Shown in pieces: positions 60,437 through 64,000 of a stretch of 64,000 nucleotides of DNA. The notes beneath the pieces are model-generated. The model searched no databases and was not told the origin of the DNA. It saw only the letters and a program-made list of their open reading frames with translations. The translations under genes were made by a program, and so were the position numbers. Source of the stretch: UBA8941 sp963780545 (GTDB lineage Archaea > Thermoproteota > Bathyarchaeia > TCS64); the NCBI GenBank assembly GCA_963780545.1, contig CAWACK010000024.1, forward strand, positions 1-64,000, read 5' to 3'. Within the stretch, counting starts at the first letter, position 1. The number at the start of each line of letters is the position of its first letter.

Positions 60437-60743
60437 GATTGATACCTCAGATAATGCGGATAATGTTTTATGACAGACTTGTGTTTGAACGTATTCTCTC
60501 TATTTAACTGCACTTACTGAGATTACCAGCCAAAAATCATATCGGAGAAAGATTTCATTCGCTGTATTTGCGTAGTGCTCGGTTGCTCATTAGTAAGATC
60601 GTAAGCTCCCCTTACCTTGACTTAATACTTCTTTTTGATAATCGAGCTCGCGAATTCAAATATCTTTAAAATCAAGTCTAGCATAAACTGAAAACGTTGT
60701 TCATAACAACTAGATGTATTATTTGGAATAAGGGAAACCTGAC
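60437..60743. other. Intergenic region
   Basis: No coding signal seen. AT-rich upstream sequences of the divergent YdeI-like and glycosyltransferase genes; no long CG tract here, an exception to the general rule. Confidence 0.35.
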
Positions 60744-61508
60744 TTGAATTTCTCCGTCGTAATGCCGGTTCACAACGAGGAAAATAATCTTCGTTTTAGT
60801 TTACCGAATTTACTGAAATTAGGGCCAGATGAGTTAGTCATCGTCTTGGATAACTGCTCCGACGGAAGCAAAAAGGTTATTGAAGACTACGTAAAAAAGG
60901 TTCACTTCATTGGAGGCCTCAAATTTATAGAGGTGAATCAAATTCCAGCGGACTGGAAGTATAGGGTCGCCTACCTCTTTAGGTTGGGCTACCGATCAGC
61001 GAAAAACGACACAATACTAACGACAGCGGCTGACATTGTCTTTGACAAGAATGTGAAACGATACATAGACGACTTTGGACGGGGCGAAGTAAAAATAGTC
61101 TCATTTGGTTTGAAGCCCTATCCTCTAGACCGCATGTATTTTATACGCAAGATAATCAGCCTATTTTTACCTAGATCAACCTTCAGCGGGGTATTTCTAT
61201 TCTCAAGGAAAGCTTGGCAGGAAACTGAGAGAGAAGAAGATGCAAAGAGTGTTCTAAGAGCTCAAGATACTCTTATGTTCCGATCAATTAGAAGGAAGTA
61301 TCCTGCAAGACACGTTTGGACCAGCTCCCTTCATCTCAGATCAAGAGCCAACGAGTCAAGCTATTATTACACTCGCGGCCAGGTTAGCTATCAAGTGACT
61401 CACCGTAGCCAGTTGTTTGTCTTTCTCTCAAGCATCGTATATCTACACCCACAGATGTTTATCGGATACCGAAACGCGAAGAGGATGCGTATAAAGCAAG
61501 TGAGTTAG
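60744..61508 (+). CDS. Family 2 glycosyltransferase
   Basis: GT-A-fold glycosyltransferase of about 254 residues. The start FSVVMPVHNEENNLRFSLPNL is the GT2 nucleotide-binding strand, with LVIVLDNCSDGSKKVIEDYV following. TTAADIVFDKNVKRYI supplies the metal-binding acidic residues in DxD-like context. No membrane helix, so it works on the cytosolic side, possibly for cell-surface glycans or lipids. The TTG start follows GGGAAACC. The stop is TAG. Confidence 0.85.
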   Translation: MNFSVVMPVHNEENNLRFSLPNLLKLGPDELVIVLDNCSDGSKKVIEDYVKKVHFIGGLKFIEVNQIPADWKYRVAYLFRLGYRSAKNDTILTTAADIVFDKNVKRYIDDFGRGEVKIVSFGLKPYPLDRMYFIRKIISLFLPRSTFSGVFLFSRKAWQETEREEDAKSVLRAQDTLMFRSIRRKYPARHVWTSSLHLRSRANESSYYYTRGQVSYQVTHRSQLFVFLSSIVYLHPQMFIGYRNAKRMRIKQVS

Positions 61509-61547
61509 TAGTTGCACGCATGAATCTTGATTAGCGCGGTCTCTTTT

Positions 61548-61587
61548 TTTAGGCTAGGCAAACTTTATATGTTTAGTCATGCCTAAA
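61548..61587 (+). promoter_or_regulatory. Promoter with two DtxR/MntR-like operator boxes
   Basis: TTTAGGCTAGGCAAA (61548-61562) and the imperfect palindrome TTTAGTCATGCCTAAA (61572-61587) flank the TATA-like CTTTATAT (61563-61570). Both resemble DtxR-family half-sites (TTTAGGC/GCCTAAA). Binding would block the promoter, fitting autoregulation by the downstream metalloregulator and co-regulation of feoB. Confidence 0.7.
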
Positions 61588-61601
61588 TTTTCAGAGTAAG
61601 A

Positions 61602-62357
61602 ATGAGCGAAAGCGTCGAAGAGTACCTAGAGGCAATATACAGCTTCAACGAGAAGGGAGAACTCGCCAAGAACCAGGATCTCTCTGATAAGCTGAGAGTT
61701 GCGCCCCCAAGTGTCTCGCAGATGATAAAGAAGTTAGCAGACGAGGGTCTAGTAACTTACGAGCCATACAAAGGCGTTTTGCTCACTGGCAAGGGGACCG
61801 CGAGAGCCCAGAAGGTTGTGAGAAAACATAGACTTCTCGAGAGATTCCTATATGACACTTTAGGCCTCAACATAAACAAAGTCCACGACGAGGCATGCAA
61901 GCTCGAACACAGCATAAGCGACGAGACGGCTGCGGCACTATGCGATAATCTTCAGAGTCCGAAGACCTGCCCCGACGATGGAAAACCCATCCCCGCGTGT
62001 ACACTCGAGGCAAACGACTGTGCTGATTGCAAGTTAGCACGTGAAACCGAAGGAGGGAAATTCAGGCTTCTGACCCAGCTCAGCCACTTGAGACCTGGGG
62101 AGCGGGCGAAGGTTGCCTTCGTAAGGGGAAGCGGGTCCGCGACGAGAAGGATAATGGACATGGGTCTGTGCCCAGGGACAAGCATTAAGGTCGATAACGC
62201 AGCCCCATTCAGTGGTCCAATTCAAGTATCTGTCAGAGAGACAAGTTTAGCTCTGGGTAGAGAGATTGCAGATAAAATATACGTCGAAGTAGAAAATGGA
62301 GCAACGGAGAACCCCCACCCACACGGCCCCCACCACGTCATAGTGAGTAAAAGCTGA
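61602..62357 (+). CDS. DtxR/MntR-family metalloregulator with C-terminal FeoA domain
   Basis: Metal-dependent repressor of 251 residues. The wHTH is at 1-65 (VEEYLEAIYSFNEKGELAKNQDLSDKLRVA; PPSVSQMIKKL recognition helix). The dimerisation/metal domain at 65-125 (KHRLLERFLYDTLGLN, HDEACKLEHSISDE) provides metal ligands, followed by a Cys cluster C123-x9-C133-x6-C140-x2-C143 around PDDGKPIPAC. The C-terminal FeoA/SH3-like domain is at about 155-240. The domain order is the classic iron-responsive IdeR/DtxR plan. Two operator-like boxes lie in its own promoter, and feoB follows 31 nt later. The stop is TGA. Confidence 0.92.
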   Translation: MSESVEEYLEAIYSFNEKGELAKNQDLSDKLRVAPPSVSQMIKKLADEGLVTYEPYKGVLLTGKGTARAQKVVRKHRLLERFLYDTLGLNINKVHDEACKLEHSISDETAAALCDNLQSPKTCPDDGKPIPACTLEANDCADCKLARETEGGKFRLLTQLSHLRPGERAKVAFVRGSGSATRRIMDMGLCPGTSIKVDNAAPFSGPIQVSVRETSLALGREIADKIYVEVENGATENPHPHGPHHVIVSKS

Positions 62358-62388
62358 CTATCACTTACGTTACCGTGAGGGTTCAGGT

Positions 62389-64000
62389 ATGACAGAGATG
62401 ACGCAGCATAGAACAGGTACAACGCTTACAGTTGGGCTTGCAGGCAATGCAAACGTGGGTAAGAGCGTCGTCTTCAACCAACTCACAGGTCTCCACCAGC
62501 ATGTAGGCAACTGGCCAGGTAAGACAGTGAAAAAAGCGGAGGGAACCCTCTTCTACGGAGGATATACCATCGATGTGGTTGATCTCCCAGGGATATACAG
62601 CCTTAGCACCTACGGACTAGAGGAGAAGGTTAGCCGTGAGTACGTAGTTGTGGAACACCCGAATGCCATCATCAACGTCGTGGACGCTTCCAGTCTCGAG
62701 AGGAACCTATTCTTCACGACTCAACTGATGGAGCTGGAGCCACACCTTATCATCGCACTCAACCAGATGGATATCGCAGAGAAGAAAGGCATCAAAATAG
62801 ACCTCGGAAAACTCGCGGAGCTTCTAAGTGCACCTGTTGTTCCAACGACGGCGATCAAGAACATCGGTCTTATGGAGCTCATGGCGAAAGTGGTTGAGCT
62901 TCATGAGAACGAAACGCCTACCATTAAACCCCTGAAATTTGGCTCCGAGATCGAGGAAATAATCGAAGGACTAATCGAGGATTCCAGTAGGGTCGAAACA
63001 CCTTACCCCCAGAGATGGGTCGCAATCAAGCTCCTCGAAGGAGACGAGGAGATGGAGAATATTGTGTACTCTCAGGTATCCTCGCTTAGAGAGGAGGTAA
63101 AGGAGGCTAGGAGGAAGATTGAGGAGATCCATGGTCACGACATCTCCAGTGTTATTGCCTCCGAGCGCTACATAAATGCGAGCAGGATCGCCTCTGAGGT
63201 CACAGCCAATGTTGAGCCAAATCGTAGTCGATGGGCGAGTCTCGAGGATGCGACGAGCCACCCCATACTCGGATACATAATCATGATCTCCGTTGTTTTG
63301 GGTATGTTTTACTCCGTATTCACATTCGGAGACTACACTTCTCGTCTACTTGCACAAGGCTTCAAGGTGCTTGAGACTGCCTACTACGCTGCCGCTGGCT
63401 TGGGGCCACTGCAGTCCTTCATCTGGAACGGTCTCGCAGGGGGACTTATCGCTGGGACCACCATCGCGCTCCCATACATCGTGCCCTTTTACCTAGTCCT
63501 CAGCCTCATGGAGGATTCCGGCTACCTGGCAAGGGTCGCCTTCCTCATGGACACGCTGATGCACAAAATTGGGCTCCATGGAAAGGGATTCATTCCGATG
63601 ATGTTGGGCTTTGGTTGTAATGTGCCAGCAGTACTCGCCAGTAACATCATGGAGACTGAGAGGGAGAGGCTGATATGCGCCTTCGTCTCGAGTCTCGTGC
63701 CGTGTGCGGCTCGAAGCATCGTAATCATGGGGATTGTTGCAACTTACCTAGGCTTCGGCCCAGCTGCAGCCCTCTACGTAATAGACTTCGTCCTCATATT
63801 CATACTCGGGAGGATCGCCTTCAAGACGCTCCCTGGCGAGCCTGTCGGCCTCATCATGGAGATGCCCTCATACAAGCTACCGTCGGCGAAAATCACGGCG
63901 CAGCGTACCTGGTTTAGGCTGAAAGACTTCGTATATGAGGCCTTTCCCATAATAGTGGCTGGGAGCCTAGTCGTCTATCTGGCAAATATCATCGGGCTTC
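62389..64000 (+). CDS. feoB: FeoB ferrous iron transporter (runs off the right edge)
   Basis: GTP-gated Fe(II) importer, first 537 codons seen. G1 is GNANVGKS (19-26), G3 DLPG (65-68), and G4 NQMD (125-128; usually NKxD, so the Lys is replaced by Gln, which recurs in archaeal FeoB). A GTPase-activating helical linker follows, then the membrane domain with the Gate motif MLGFGCNVPA (near 400-409) and SLVPCAARSIVI. No stop in the window, so the C-terminal Gate repeat lies beyond. It starts at ATG 62389. Placed behind the metalloregulator with the FeoA domain, so iron availability likely controls it. Confidence 0.95.
   Translation, partial: MTEMTQHRTGTTLTVGLAGNANVGKSVVFNQLTGLHQHVGNWPGKTVKKAEGTLFYGGYTIDVVDLPGIYSLSTYGLEEKVSREYVVVEHPNAIINVVDASSLERNLFFTTQLMELEPHLIIALNQMDIAEKKGIKIDLGKLAELLSAPVVPTTAIKNIGLMELMAKVVELHENETPTIKPLKFGSEIEEIIEGLIEDSSRVETPYPQRWVAIKLLEGDEEMENIVYSQVSSLREEVKEARRKIEEIHGHDISSVIASERYINASRIASEVTANVEPNRSRWASLEDATSHPILGYIIMISVVLGMFYSVFTFGDYTSRLLAQGFKVLETAYYAAAGLGPLQSFIWNGLAGGLIAGTTIALPYIVPFYLVLSLMEDSGYLARVAFLMDTLMHKIGLHGKGFIPMMLGFGCNVPAVLASNIMETERERLICAFVSSLVPCAARSIVIMGIVATYLGFGPAAALYVIDFVLIFILGRIAFKTLPGEPVGLIMEMPSYKLPSAKITAQRTWFRLKDFVYEAFPIIVAGSLVVYLANIIGL

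Noticed and set aside
694..61508. Genome-wide reading of TAG as pyrrolysine
   Set aside because: TAG ends many clearly complete genes here (for example at 694, 21899, 38658, 40756, 48598, 57416, 59867 and 61506), so global recoding is unlikely.
1..64000. CRISPR arrays, intact IS elements, rRNA or tRNA genes
   Set aside because: No regularly spaced repeats, no transposase with catalytic motifs, and no tRNA-shaped elements were seen on reading both strands.

Overview
The window reads as a chromosomal segment of an uncultivated archaeon, most likely a mesophilic member of the Thermoproteota such as Bathyarchaeia. That lineage is inferred, not proven. The support is two CdvB/ESCRT-III-like genes in tandem, an F420-reductase-like protein, an AlaX-type tRNA-editing protein, corrinoid methyltransferase genes, exported proteins with C-terminal membrane anchors, and TATA-box/leaderless promoter geometry. 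No rRNA, tRNA, CRISPR array or intact transposase was found.

Layout. 0-11 kb: a nitroreductase, a MalY/PatB aminotransferase, a large secreted Cys-His protein with a CARDB domain, a HAD phosphatase, an ABC exporter pair, a secreted phosphoesterase and a secreted amidotransferase-like protein. 11-17 kb: a methyl-transfer locus with a corrinoid protein, an MtmB-family methyltransferase with valine at the pyrrolysine position, a RACo/RamA-like reductive activator, and an MtaA/MtbA-like zinc methyltransferase interrupted by one in-frame amber codon. 17-31 kb: small metabolic and membrane genes, including DapA-like, AlaX and M29/NicX-like proteins, an ECF S component, an amidohydrolase, an M20 peptidase, and a TPP riboswitch in front of thiW. 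31-37 kb: gene-poor, with gene remnants and a repeat-flanked orphan ORF. 37-46 kb: an F420-type reductase, a polysaccharide deacetylase, and a divergent PrpF / isocitrate-lyase-type / MmgE-PrpD cluster with MFS transporters. 46-64 kb: an alcohol dehydrogenase-nitroreductase pair, MscS, a YHS-domain glucan phosphorylase, a surface protein-ABC exporter operon, tandem cdvB paralogues, and an iron-responsive DtxR/MntR-FeoA regulator upstream of feoB, which runs off the right edge.

Two features run through the whole window. First, nearly every intergenic gap carries a short alternating C/G tract (such as CGCGCGCG, GCGCGCAC or ACGCGCAT), while longer tracts were not seen inside confidently called genes. 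I consider this the most unusual signal here. Second, several conserved genes are split by single-base indels, mostly at homopolymers, or by single nonsense codons. This points either to residual assembly error or to widespread gene decay. TAG ends many intact genes, so genome-wide recoding of TAG is unlikely.
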